A DNA stretch of 64,000 nt from Cladopsammia gracilis (GCA_022457155.1 JAJGOT010000170.1:652501-716500); one strand, 5' to 3'. Counted from the first letter of the stretch, positions 53,725-63,565 are shown. The notes: a model not told the origin generated them from the letters alone. Translations and numbers: made by a program.

Positions 53725-54971
53725 ATGGCTGTGCAACTGAATCTACTTCCATCTCACAGTGAAAAGACAGTGGGTGCCATGAAGGCAGAGCAGCGAACCG
53801 TTAAGCGCATCACATTCAACCCTTCTGAGGCCAATCCCAGCGAGACACTGTACGTCTCGGTGCCCAAGCTGGGCGAGCATGATGTCCTTGTGTCCGGCTC
53901 GCTTGCACTTGTGTTCAACATCAACCTAGCTGGGGGCCACGTAACAACTTTCTCGTGCAAAATGTTTCTAGGGCCCTGGTGGACAGGCTAGTTGTAAGGT
54001 TTGGCGCCACCACCGTCGAGGACACAGTTGGGTACGACATCTATAAGATCTTCGAAGACCTTTTCAAATCAACCGATGAGCGGGACAACATGCTTATGGA
54101 GGGCATCCAGAGTGTGGATTTGTGTAAGATTTGATCTGTTGCTGGCGACAAGAAGACTTCCGGCGTGGATGCAGAGAACAAGCTTGAGTCAATATACAAG
54201 AATAAGTACCGCATCAAACTGGATCACCAAATCTTAACTGATCACGGAATCATGTACCCTCAGGCCCTATACAGTGATCTGGTCTTCGAACTAACCCTAG
54301 CCCCCGCAAGCCAAGTTGTCCGAGGCTCAGACACAAGCAAGCTCGTGTACAAGTTGGAAAACATCCAGCTGGAGTACGAGACGATCAGAAGTAAGGAGCT
54401 GGCCGACGAAGCAACAAGCACTTATACTAGCGGCAAGGGGTTCGCCTATGACTTCGTAATGCGAGATCGGGTGCATCCCTTCTCAAAAAGCGGGGACACT
54501 CGGATGAATCTTCGGGTAAACCCACAGCGCCGGTCTCTCAAGGGCATCCTCTTGCTGTTCATCAACCCCTATGTTGCGGGCGCAAGGGACTCTGAGAATT
54601 ATTTTAATCCCGACATCACCAAAGTGAAGGTCACCGTAAATGGGGTTCCAAACAGGGTCTACAACGAGGGTATCGCCGGCAGTGATATGTGGAGTGAAAT
54701 CTCCCGACACTTTCACACGCGCGGCAGGCCCAACATGAACCTGACCAAATATCTCACAGGCAACAAGTTTGGTCTCTGGATTGACCTGCGGTCCATGGCT
54801 GACCCAGCTCTGCACGGCAACGGCCAACGGCTAGTCAACACACAGGATGGCGTGCAACTCCAGATTGAACGAAACGGCACAGGCTCGGTAAATGCAAACT
54901 GCCACATCTTCACCATCTCAGACTCACAGTTGAACATCATTAGCAGGCAGCTGGAATCTGTACAGTACTAA
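53725..54971 (+). pseudogene. Major capsid protein candidate of element B, frameshift and nonsense
   Basis: The first frame covers 53725-53945 ('MAVQLNLLPSHSEKT', 'LVSGSLALVFNINLAGG'). Near 53945-53957 the coding shifts to the frame that runs to 54971. That frame is interrupted by a TGA at 54132-54134 and reopens at once ('KKTSGVDAENKLE'). Further blocks are 'LDHQILTDHGIMYPQALY', 'DLVFELTLAPASQVVRG', 'NPQRRSLKGILLLFINPY' and 'FGLWIDLRSMADPALHG'. About 415 residues long with strand-rich content, comparable in length to element A's capsid candidate, and divergent from the coiled-coil gene. The start follows AAATATATACC. Capsid identity is an inference. Confidence 0.6.
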
Positions 54972-54975
54972 GACA

Positions 54976-54978
<3 letters not shown>

Positions 54979-55067
<89 letters not shown>
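54979..55067. repeat. (TA)n array
   Basis: About 44 TA units directly after the capsid candidate. Confidence 0.9.
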
Positions 55068-55068
<1 letters not shown>

Positions 55069-55177
55069 CCGTAGAACTTGTGAGGGGTCTCGCAAACAAT
55101 GCAAATCCTTAACCAACGTTAAATGCTTGCTGGAGGATCACTAAAGCGATCGTGGACACTTGAAATAATCGTAAATA

Positions 55178-55414
55178 AAACCGAAAATGTGAGGGTCAAG
55201 AGTCCAACTCCAATGTAGCTTTGCTGGTTTATTCGCTCGACGTTTCGACCATAACGGTCTTCATCAGGAGCATCTGAGGTATATACTAACTGTTACAACA
55301 TTCGAAATTTAAAAAGCTTAACGGAAAGAACACACGTGACATGCTGGTCGAAACGTCGAGCGAATAAACCAGCAAAGCTACATTGGAGTTGGACTCTTGA
55401 CCCTCACATTTTCG

Positions 55415-55415
<1 letters not shown>
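55178..55415. mobile_element. Inverted-repeat insertion resembling Penelope-type ends
   Basis: Arms of about 72 bp (55178-55250 and 55344-55415) contain AGCTTTGCTGGTTTATTCGC and GACGTTTCGACC. The spacer has the GGTCTTCATCAG string often seen at Penelope-like element ends. It is flanked by TA arrays on both sides. Confidence 0.5.
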
Positions 55416-55482
<67 letters not shown>

Positions 55483-55483
<1 letters not shown>

Positions 55484-55853
55484 GCTCACTGCTTGCAGTT
55501 TGAGCACTCTCGTGACTCCACAATGCAATCCAACAATGTGTAACCGTACATCCTGTGCCCAAGTTCAGGAGTTGCCATAAAGCCATTGTGGTAATAACCG
55601 GGAGGGCACATTGTATACATAATTGTATATTACGCTCACTGTTCATACAGTTTGAGCACTCTCTGGATTGGGTGGAGAGCCTCGTAAGAGGTGTTCATTA
55701 TTGGCATATTGCTTCGCTCACTGCTTGCAGTTTGAGCACTCTCGTGACTCCACAATGCAATCCAACAATGTGTAACCGTACATCCTGTGCCCAAGTTCAG
55801 GAGTTGCCATAAAGCCATTGTGGTAATAACCGGGAGGGCACATTGTATACATA

Positions 55854-55860
<7 letters not shown>
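55483..55860 (+). repeat. 232-bp tandem duplication
   Basis: CGCTCACTGCTTGCAGTTTG at 55483 and 55715 starts two nearly identical segments running to TACATAATTGTATAT. The gap between them contains a diverged partial third copy (CGCTCACTGTTCATACAG). Confidence 0.8.

Positions 55861-55940
<80 letters not shown>
55857..55940. repeat. (TA)n array before the ATPase gene
   Basis: About 42 TA units immediately upstream of the broken ATPase frame; its expansion may have removed the start codon. Confidence 0.9.
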
Positions 55941-55942
<2 letters not shown>

Positions 55943-55945
55943 ACG

Positions 55946-56885
55946 TCTATGATAAACCGGCTCCCCTACCATCCACCGGACCATTATCACACAATGAAAT
56001 AGAAAAACTTCTGGCAAAGGCGCCCTCTCCACCGACACATGAGCCAATTGTTTGCAAACCAACTAATATAGGCGTTGGCTATGGACCCAATAAAGCTGCC
56101 ATTCAACGCACTAATCGTGGGCCCCACTAACTCTGGCAAGACACAGTATCTTCTAAACCAACTGCGAGGCCCCTTTAGGGGTTGTTTTGATTACATCGTT
56201 TTATTGTCCCACATTTGTCAAGAACAAGACATACGATGGCTTCGTGGACCGCGATCCGCACATCTTTGTGATTATCTGCCAACAGCATGAAATCGAAGAC
56301 TGGTTGAAGGAGGCGAGCTTCTTTTTCACAGGCACTAACACTTTATTCATTCTCGATGACTGCGCCGCCTCCAAAGATGTCAAAGGCCGCACGAGCCAGC
56401 TGGTCAATCTGGGGTTCAGTGCAAGGCATGATGGCATATCCGTATGGGTCTTGACACAGCAGAGCACCAGCATTGCCAAGCCATATCGTGACAACATTGC
56501 AGCGATCGTGCTCTTCAAAAGATACGAGGCCTATGTCGGCAACAAGACAACAGAATCCCTAGTTGATTCAGCCATAATGCTCTTGTCCAAAGGAGTTGGC
56601 ATGGTGGTCGACCTTGATGATGTCAAGGAATTACAGAAAGAACTCAAAAATGATTACATCATCTATCAGGAGCTGTCAAATCTTGCTGGAGGTCTTGCCC
56701 TGAGATGTGGACGATGGCTGGCGCTTGCCAATGCTGCTCTCATCACAACAAAACACGTCAAGTTTGAACGAAAGCCTGATCACAAGCCTGACTTAATAGA
56801 ATTGGAAGCACAACCCACACATCCAAGCAGAGACAGTGAAGGTTATCCACTTGAGGGCTTTGATGAAGTTGGGCTGGGACCTTGA
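55946..56885 (+). pseudogene. FtsK/HerA-type packaging ATPase, two frameshifts
   Basis: The N-terminal frame ('PLPSTGPLSHNEIEKLL', no ATG left) reaches about 56075. A second frame contains Walker A GPTNSGKT (about 56120-56143). Near 56200-56210 it shifts again into the frame that ends at 56885. That frame carries Walker B 'TLFILDDCAAS', 'GRTSQLVNLGFSARHDG' and a sensor-like 'WVLTQQ'. This is the A32/FtsK packaging ATPase that loads DNA into the capsid, and the counterpart of 1423-2076 in element A. As it stands it cannot give a full protein. Confidence 0.8.
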
Positions 56886-56950
56886 AGGAACCTGGCTGGA
56901 ACCTGGGCGGAACCTGGCTGGAACCTAGGTGGAACCTAGGTGGAACCTGT
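56886..56950 (+). repeat. Short tandem repeat (GGAACCTGGCT)n
   Basis: Six units of 10-11 bp built on TGGAACCT follow the ATPase stop. Confidence 0.85.
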
Positions 56951-56991
56951 CAGCACACTTGTCAAATTTTCAAAGCATATATATATCCACT

Positions 56992-57444
56992 ATGGCCACA
57001 CCACTCGAGGCGATCCCTGAAGAAACGCCAACTCCAACACCTGCACGTGTTACCTCTGAGGCCCCGAAAACAAAGCCTGCAACAGAAAAGAACCCCGGCC
57101 GCGTTGCTTCTGGCAAAAGGCTAGCAGAACGCAACCGCCTGGCCCGTGAAGCAAAGAAAAAGGCCGAAGCACAAAAGTCCGCACCCTCAACAAGTGACAC
57201 CAGTACTGCAAACCAACCCTCAACAAGTGACATAACAACTGACACCAACAGCAACTCAATCTTTTATATTCTGGGGAATGGAGGGTTGATTGTCTCTGTT
57301 ATGGGTTTGTATTACCAAAGCGAAGCCATAATGCAAAAGCTTAACCGCAAACCACCAGCAACACCAGCAAACACACCGACCCCACCACCAGAACAACCCC
57401 CATCTCGAATTCCGGTAAGACAAGGAATCAAAAAAATGGAATAA
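56992..57444 (+). CDS. Single-pass membrane protein
   Basis: The ATG at 56992 follows CATATATATATCCACT. The 150-residue product has a Pro/Thr-rich start, a basic Lys/Arg/Ala helix (about 35-62, 'RLAERNRLAREAKKKAE'), one hydrophobic segment (about 91-108, 'FYILGNGGLIVSVMGLYY') and a Pro-rich tail. This plan is common among short virion membrane proteins of coral Polinton-class elements, but no function is known. It is the first of four small genes in a row. Confidence 0.55.
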   Translation: MATPLEAIPEETPTPTPARVTSEAPKTKPATEKNPGRVASGKRLAERNRLAREAKKKAEAQKSAPSTSDTSTANQPSTSDITTDTNSNSIFYILGNGGLIVSVMGLYYQSEAIMQKLNRKPPATPANTPTPPPEQPPSRIPVRQGIKKME

Positions 57445-57477
57445 AAAACAAACACATATGTATACTGGACACAAACC

Positions 57478-57699
57478 ATGGCTGACAATAAGTTTGTGAA
57501 GTCTATCCTCGACGCCGCAACAATAACTGGCCTTGTCGCTGGTATTGGTTGGATTGGTAAAAAGACCGTCAAAGAAAACTTCACTGCCGACCCCAGTGCA
57601 AGCTTTATGAACTACGTCAAGTTCACAGCCGTCATGGCTGGCAGCATCGCGCTGAAGAAATATCTTGAGGACCAGAAAATCCTCCCAGACAACATGTAA
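57478..57699 (+). CDS. Small hydrophobic protein
   Basis: 73 residues with two moderately hydrophobic helices ('AATITGLVAGIGWIG', 'YVKFTAVMAGSIALKKYL'). The ATG follows ACATATGTATAC by 13 nt. Probably membrane-associated virion component; unknown family function. Confidence 0.5.
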   Translation: MADNKFVKSILDAATITGLVAGIGWIGKKTVKENFTADPSASFMNYVKFTAVMAGSIALKKYLEDQKILPDNM

Positions 57700-57724
57700 A
57701 ACCATATGTATACACACCACCACA

Positions 57725-58162
57725 ATGGCCAGCATTGCAATAATGGCCCTTGGCGCTGTTTTGAATGCTGCAGCTTTCACTGGCGGCAATTATCTCGCGA
57801 AGTATCTATCTGGTGATAACGGAAAGGCAGCAATGGATGAGAAAATCCGGCATGACCACGCTCTGGAACAATACCAAGCGGCTTACGCCAAATACCAGAA
57901 GGACCGCACTAAGCTCCTCGACTGGATTGCAGCCAACGATCGGATAAAACACCAAGCTAGCCAAAACTTTCAAACCACCAACCAAGCCCTGGTCTTGTAT
58001 AACCAGATGCATAAATCACAACCAGATAAACAAATCAAAGATTACAAAGAACCTCAGTTCTCGGACTTCTACAGACCCAGCCCACAACAGCAGACTGGTG
58101 AACTTGCGTTCATTGGAGGCACCCTGCTTGCGGGTGGGTATGCAGCATATCGCCTTCTGTAA
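57725..58162 (+). CDS. Small membrane/coiled protein
   Basis: 145 residues. An N-terminal hydrophobic stretch ('IAIMALGAVLNAAAFTGG'), a charged helical middle ('EQYQAAYAKYQKDRTKLL') and a C-terminal hydrophobic helix ('LAFIGGTLLAGGYAAYRLL') give a membrane-helix-coil-membrane plan. The ATG follows CATATGTATACACACCACCAC. Start chosen there rather than at the longer frame. Function unknown. Confidence 0.5.
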   Translation: MASIAIMALGAVLNAAAFTGGNYLAKYLSGDNGKAAMDEKIRHDHALEQYQAAYAKYQKDRTKLLDWIAANDRIKHQASQNFQTTNQALVLYNQMHKSQPDKQIKDYKEPQFSDFYRPSPQQQTGELAFIGGTLLAGGYAAYRLL

Positions 58163-58186
58163 AAAATCGGCAAGGGGAGACATAAC

Positions 58187-58200
58187 CAATTGAAGAAACC
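58187..58200 (+). promoter_or_regulatory. CAATTGAAGAAACC box before the 58224 gene
   Basis: Identical 14-mer to the terminal repeat copies, followed by CCTTCCCC, TATATTC and the ATG 23 nt downstream. Confidence 0.6.
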
Positions 58201-58223
58201 CCTTCCCCTTAGGTATATTCAAC

Positions 58224-58466
58224 ATGTCTAAGATCTGTGCGAAGGAAAAGTTACCAGACTTCTCAGAATGGTCTGATCACTTTATCAATGAAAACATTGG
58301 AAACTTGGTTGATTCATTTCATGAATGTATTCAACTTTTTGAAGAAATTGCAAAGAGCGATTCCGCGACTCCATCGGAAAAATCTAAAGCTTCAAAAGCT
58401 ATACGAAAATTTGCTTTTGCTCGTGACCATCTCATTGACGTGATGATGAAAGTAGAAGAACAATAA
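58224..58466 (+). CDS. Small helical protein of the CAATTGAAG-box group
   Basis: 80 residues, acidic/helical ('FSEWSDHFINENIGNLVD', 'HECIQLFEEIAKSDS'). No family recognised. Its promoter carries the same 14-bp box as the exonuclease, VLTF3-like and PolB genes, so it is probably an early replication-stage or regulatory protein; this is inference from context. Confidence 0.5.
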   Translation: MSKICAKEKLPDFSEWSDHFINENIGNLVDSFHECIQLFEEIAKSDSATPSEKSKASKAIRKFAFARDHLIDVMMKVEEQ

Positions 58467-58487
58467 CTGCTTAAATATATATACACA

Positions 58488-59477
58488 ATGGACTCCAAAC
58501 TCTCAAAGATCTATTACAGCCCCAAAGGCTACCGGAAAGGTCTTGCCGCTGTAAAAAAGCTAGCTGCAGCAGCCAAGGTCTCTGAGGAGGTGGCAAAGAA
58601 ATGGCTGGCCAAACAAGCCCTTTGGCAAGTTTACCTCCCAGCGCCACGCCATATACCTCGCCCAAAGTTTGATGTCCAGACTCCTAATGCGGTGCATCAA
58701 GCTGATCTACTTTTTTTGCCACACGACAAACTTCCACACGGTAGAAAGATTTACAAATATGCTTTGACAGTTGTTGATGTAGCTAGCCGTTACAAAGCAG
58801 CAGAGCCCTTGACTTTGAAAGAGTCTGATGAATTTTCAAAGGCGTTGGCCCGGGTATATAGGCGTGGGCCTTTGAAATGGCCACAACTGTTGCAAGTCGA
58901 TCCGGGGACAGAGTTTATGGGAGCTGTGACTAAAGAGACTGGGGCCCATAAAACAACCATTCGCCGTGGGCGCGTTGATATCCACAGAGACCAAGGGATT
59001 GTTGAAAGATTCAACAGAATCCTGGCTGAACGATTGTTTGGTTACCAGTACGCTGTTGAAATGAATCTGCCCTCTGGCCGTTCGACTGCTTGGGTTAAAA
59101 GATTGCCAGATGTTATCTCGGCTTTGAACAATGAAGTGACACAACTCACTGGCAAGAAGCCTGCGCAGGCGATCAAAGAGAAAGCTACCTCAGCCAAACC
59201 AGCAACCCCATATTTAAGACCAGTGGGGGTGAATGAGAAGAAGCTCCCTCCTCGGGTTAATTTGCGATATCTGTATTACCCCGGTGAGCTTGAGGGTGGT
59301 AGTCGACGAGCGACTGATCCAATCTGGTCTTTGAAAGTCTACCAAATACAAAGGATTGTCACCAAGCCAGATGCACCGGCCGTCTATTATCTGTACGACG
59401 GACCCAAGCGCGGGTTTGTCCGTGAGGAGTTGATGCTTGTGCCGCCGGGCACTCAGTTGCCTCCGATGTCTTTGTGA
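58488..59477 (+). CDS. RVE-family integrase without chromodomain
   Basis: This intact 329-residue integrase has an N-terminal helical domain, the DDE core D73 ('QADLLFL'), D138 ('QVDPGTEFMG') and E173 ('QGIVERFNR') with D-E spacing of 35, and a C-terminal SH3-like basic region ('YQIQRIVTKPDAPAVYYLYD'). It joins the linear element to host DNA. Unlike element A's enzyme it has no chromodomain. The ATG follows AAATATATATACACA. Its end overlaps the 3' end of PolB by 25 nt, tail to tail. Confidence 0.92.
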   Translation: MDSKLSKIYYSPKGYRKGLAAVKKLAAAAKVSEEVAKKWLAKQALWQVYLPAPRHIPRPKFDVQTPNAVHQADLLFLPHDKLPHGRKIYKYALTVVDVASRYKAAEPLTLKESDEFSKALARVYRRGPLKWPQLLQVDPGTEFMGAVTKETGAHKTTIRRGRVDIHRDQGIVERFNRILAERLFGYQYAVEMNLPSGRSTAWVKRLPDVISALNNEVTQLTGKKPAQAIKEKATSAKPATPYLRPVGVNEKKLPPRVNLRYLYYPGELEGGSRRATDPIWSLKVYQIQRIVTKPDAPAVYYLYDGPKRGFVREELMLVPPGTQLPPMSL

Positions 59478-62400
59478 CCATATGCAAGCGTATGGACGCC
59501 ATCGTCTTTTATCCAGCGCTTTGAATCAAACGGAGAGAGCGTTGTCTTGGTGATGTGCTCACCGAAGATTTGGTGGCCTTTGCTTCGGAGTCTGTCCATC
59601 CCATGCTTGAAGGTTCGCCGGTCGAAAAAAGCTTCCTTGTAATTCTGGTGGATGATCTCTTTCTTTGTGACAACCTTTGTGGTGCCCTTTGCTTTCTTGA
59701 TGTCCAGCTTAGCTTTGATTTCTTTACCGTCCTTGTCCTTTTTCTTCATACACCTACTGTCGTCTTTCAAGATGCTGTACATCTTCGAGCGAAGACATAC
59801 AACCTCTGAGATGGGCACACCTTCGCACTCGTCCTTCATCTTCCCAATGACCTTCTTGTTAAGCTGGCTGTGGAGTGGATGGTCCTTGGGATAGTCACTT
59901 GTGTCGTAGAGTTCATCCCGAAGGTTCTCCATGCCTTTGTAAACATCATCCGTCTTGATCTCGAGGAGCAGAGAGTCTGTGTCTGTGTAAAGTAGGTCTA
60001 CGCGTGGACCATATTTCAGCTTGAGATGTTTGTAATAGAAGTCATACATCAGTGTTTTGGAAAGATCATGGATGCACATGCCTGTGTAGACTGGGCGGTT
60101 GAAGAGGATTTTCTCCCTGTGCATCTGGATCCCCGCCATGTTAGCTCCAAAGACTGTTGCTCTGGAAAACAGCGGGCTTGCGATTAGCTTTCTAATCTTG
60201 TCTTGCTCGTGCGATCGGACAAGCTTCATGTCGATTCGATTTCGGAGGTTCTCCATTGTCTTACCGAAGACTGAGTTGTTCATGAGCTTAAAGAAGTTCT
60301 TCTCAAAATCGGAAGTGGCCTTCTTTCTGAGCTCGGTGTTCGGGGAGATCTATGGCTCCATCCAAGCCCTCTGCTCGAACTTGAGCATTTTGTGGATTTT
60401 CGTCAACTTCATTCCCAGATCCAGGTACTGCTGGAGATTTCTGTAATGCAACACCTACCGGGATTTCTTGTTTAGGGTAAGGAGCAGCTTCTGTGTCTTG
60501 TCTTCTGACTGTCCCTCTGCCAAGGCCCTTTGATATGGAGACATCCATGCCTTAGGTACGACCTGACTTTCTGGGCAAAGAGGATAAGCGTTGTGCTCAT
60601 CGTGCAGCTCCTCGGGGTACTCAAGATCAACCTCGAGGATGTAACCGATCTTTCTGTTTGGCCTCCACTTTCTTATCTGGTGTTGTGTTGGAAAGACAGG
60701 GCACCATGCGAAGTTGCCAACTGGGAGAGGCTGACTCATGGCCAATCCATAGAGATTGTTCGCGTCTATGTAACTTGACTCTTCGTTGGGGTTGTGATCA
60801 CGAAGATAGGGGTTGTTAGCCTTGCAGTACCGCCTGCTCTCCATGGATATGCCACCTCGCAAGCCTCTTTCAACAAAGAGATGCATGTCAACATCTGTGA
60901 GCAGCTCCAGGTTGATGCCCGTATACCTAAGAAGAGCGTCCCATGAGAGGCCAGGACTTGTGTAATAATGTGCCGGGTCAAGTTTGTAATGTTGCAGACA
61001 TGTTTTTCTGAAGTTCTCGAAAACATCGGCCAGAAGAAGCACATCTGTCATGAGGTAGAGATCGTGGTAATCTCCAAGCGTCTTGCATCCAAATACCTCC
61101 CACACTTTTTGCGCGTGGGCGTATTCCTTATCTGAGATGCCTTCCTTCTTGAGCTCGCTGTAGAAGGCATCCTTCGGCGGGAGAGAGGTCTCCTCGAATC
61201 GAGCCCATGAGTCCATGTATTCGTATGGGTAAATCCCTTTTTGCAGGAGAAGGTTGCGTTTGGCTTGGTTCTTCTCATAGTTTGCCGTGATTGTTAAGGG
61301 CTCTGGCTTGTTTGCTTCAACCAGGGCACTGAGGCTTGACTGCATGAACTGCAAGCTGTCAATGAACCTCAGCTTGCCGAGAGAGAAAGAGATGTATTTC
61401 TCCATGTTGTTTGGGATGCATTTCAAATCGGAGTGAATGTTTGCAATTCCACTCATGATGTGGTGCGCATCATAACCCCTCAAGTTGTGAAAGATTACGG
61501 GGACTATTTCGGTTTTCGGGTTGGTTCAGAAGTAGTTGATGTTGCAAAAACTGTGAGCCGCGCCCCGATATTTGCCTGTGATGTGACAATGATCTTTAAC
61601 TGCGTCTCGAACAGAGTCTTGTATTAGAGATCCCCCGCAGAAAAGGCAGTCGACCTGCTCGAATAAATTGTCTGTGATGGACTTCCACTTGCTTCTTGGC
61701 CCAACAAATGGGAACTCTTTTAATTCACCATCCTCGCCCTGGATGAAAGTTTTGAATGCCTTTTGGTAACATTTGTTGGTGAAACGATGAACAAAGCCCG
61801 CGTATTCTCCAGTGTTGGGATCATAGACCGCAACGGCGTCCCTGTGGTTCCTCTTGGTGAGAGACTTGTTACAGATGTGGGAGTCAGTTGCACAGTTGAA
61901 TTCAATCCATTCCTCTCTCGTCATTGAATAAGGCTTCTTGTGTTGTAGTTCGTCTCTGATCACTCCTTCCAGCTGTTGAAGGCTGTTAAGAAAGACCGGC
62001 ACCGCGTCCTCTCCTCTGTATAGGTAAGGGCCCTTTGTCTCCCCATCAGAGCGAACAGCTAACATGCAGAACCCACAGGGTTTGTGTACGGATGTCGCAG
62101 TGGTGCTGCTCTGTTGGGGATCTGGTATGCATCCATGGACTTTTTCGACAATGCTTTCGAAGTCAGCATAAATAACCCAAGGCTTCTTCATCTGGTTCTG
62201 AAAGTTCTCAAAGAGGAAGTTTTCACCTTCTTTGGGCATTTCAACTCGTGCCGGCCTGCCTTTGACTCCCCTGCAATAGAAGAGATGGTCGGTGAGAACC
62301 CTTTCTGAAGAGAAGGGTTGGAGACACCTGTCACAGTGATGCATGCGGCGTCCAACGTTGAACTCACTATGTAGAAGTCTGCTGATGCTCTTGATGTAAC

Positions 62401-63256
62401 AATAATGCGAAGTGTGTGTCTGTGAGCAACATCAGATTAATCCTTCGCAGATTGGGATCCTCTTGCTCACTGACTCTGATTACAACCACCTTGTTGTTTT
62501 TCCAGCCATAAACGTTGATGCAAGGTTGTTTTGGCGTTCAACCTTAGAAATCTGACTCAATGGCGTTGGAAAATCAACTCCAGTGCAGTCTAGGCCATCA
62601 TCAATGGGATAACTTCCTGGTCTGTCTGAATGCACCTCGGCAGGGAACAATGCCGATCGCAGTGCCCAACGTAGACACTGATTGTCTCTGTTCTTTACAT
62701 TGATGATTGCCTGCTTCGACCTGAGTTTTGATGGTGTTGGGATAAATGTGCCGCCTCGTAGAGGCTTGTACACCCCGAACTCAAGGTAAACAGTTTTGAT
62801 TTTATCAACCACCCAACCTGAACCCATCTGCTGCCATCTAGAAATCTCTTCCTTAAAACCATTCACAATGTCTTCCAGAATGCCCTCCTCTCGCAGCTTA
62901 TAGAGATGTGTCACAATCAGTGGTTTGTCGTTCCAAAAGAAGTGATTCATTTCTCGATTGTTATCACCTGCCATTGAAAAGTGAACATCGAATGACAAAG
63001 TGACCTTCACCTCGCCAAGCTCTGTGACTTCGCGTGCAATTCTCTGGAGAATGGCCCCCTTATTAGTTATGAAGAATGAATTCAGGTCCTTGATTTGGTA
63101 ATCATCAGGGACATTCATCTTATAACCATGCAGCGAATTACCGAAGTAATCGTGGTTCCTTGGATTGAAGTCAAGGCGTTGAGCCTCCATGTTATATACA
63201 GGGATTTCATTTTCTCCAATTGCTGGTCTCGCATCGGGCCTCTGTGCCATTGCCAT
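59453..63256 (-). pseudogene. polB: Protein-primed DNA polymerase B, decayed
   Basis: Read from the ATG at 63254-63256, this is an N-terminal domain ('SFDVHFSMAG', 'LRSKQAIINVKNRDNQCLRW'), a Cys/His finger ('HHCDRCLQPF'), exonuclease motif 'YADFESI', the 'KDHCHITGKYRGAAHSFCN' cluster, 'FHNLRGYDAHHIM', 'DYHDLYLMTDVLLLADVF', 'DANNLYGLAMSQ', 'LMNNSVFGKTMENLR' and 'YTDTDSLLLEI'. Damage: two mutually compensating frameshifts near 62510 and 62420, and in-frame stops at 61526-61528 (TGA), 60455-60457 (TAG) and 60350-60352 (TAG). It once replicated the element by protein priming; no full product is possible now. Confidence 0.9.
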
Positions 63257-63437
63257 GTGGGTTGGTATATGTGGGGGTGGGGTTTCTTCAATTGGTGATC
63301 TCGTGTCGGGCCAGCATTCACAAGCACTGAGTAGTATAGGGGCTTGGTGTATCCGAGATCACCTCCAAACGCCCGAATAACCGCTTATTTTGGGAACTCC
63401 CGAACGCCCGAGTTGCCGTGCCCCCAGGGCGAATGCA
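63253..63437 (-). repeat. Right terminal inverted repeat of element B
   Basis: Inverse of 45735-45925, containing PolB's start codon, CATATACC and the CAATTGAAGAAACC box. It has only the gene-proximal palindrome arm (63329-63437); the outer arm is absent. Confidence 0.85.
63281..63294 (-). promoter_or_regulatory. CAATTGAAGAAACC box before PolB
   Basis: 24 nt upstream of the PolB ATG on the minus strand, inside the terminal repeat. Confidence 0.6.
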
Positions 63438-63444
63438 ATACAAT
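63438..63444. repeat. Target-site duplication of element B (right)
   Basis: ATACAAT, matching 45625-45631. Confidence 0.65.
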
Positions 63445-63464
63445 TATCTCGAAATTCCAAAGTC

Positions 63465-63517
63465 GTACTCTTACTCGATTTCGTACTCGTAGTCAAATCT
63501 AAAGGTCGCTAATGTGT
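63465..63517. repeat. Right half of the interrupted fold-back repeat around element B
   Basis: Inverse of the 45470-45530 segment (CTCGTACTC stretch, ATCTAAAGGTCGCTA). Confidence 0.6.
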
Positions 63518-63565
63518 CTTAAGGGTAAACGAACAGCTACTGAAGACGGCATGTGCTAATCTTAA

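Larger units (their letters stand above)
54972..55945. other. Non-coding repeat cluster of element B
   Basis: About 970 bp without genes, built of three (TA)n arrays (54979-55067, 55419-55482, 55857-55940), a hairpin element (55178-55415) and a 232-bp tandem duplication (55483 and 55715 onward). Confidence 0.8.
45632..63437. mobile_element. Element B: complete but decayed Polinton-class provirus
   Basis: 17.8 kb with terminal inverted repeats, a 6-7-bp target duplication, PolB, RVE integrase, packaging ATPase and capsid-type genes. It is clearly GC-richer than element A and its proteins are only distantly related to A's. It additionally has a YqaJ-type exonuclease and lacks a recognisable adenain-like protease, PLA2 domain and integrase chromodomain. 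Several genes carry stops or frameshifts. Confidence 0.9.
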
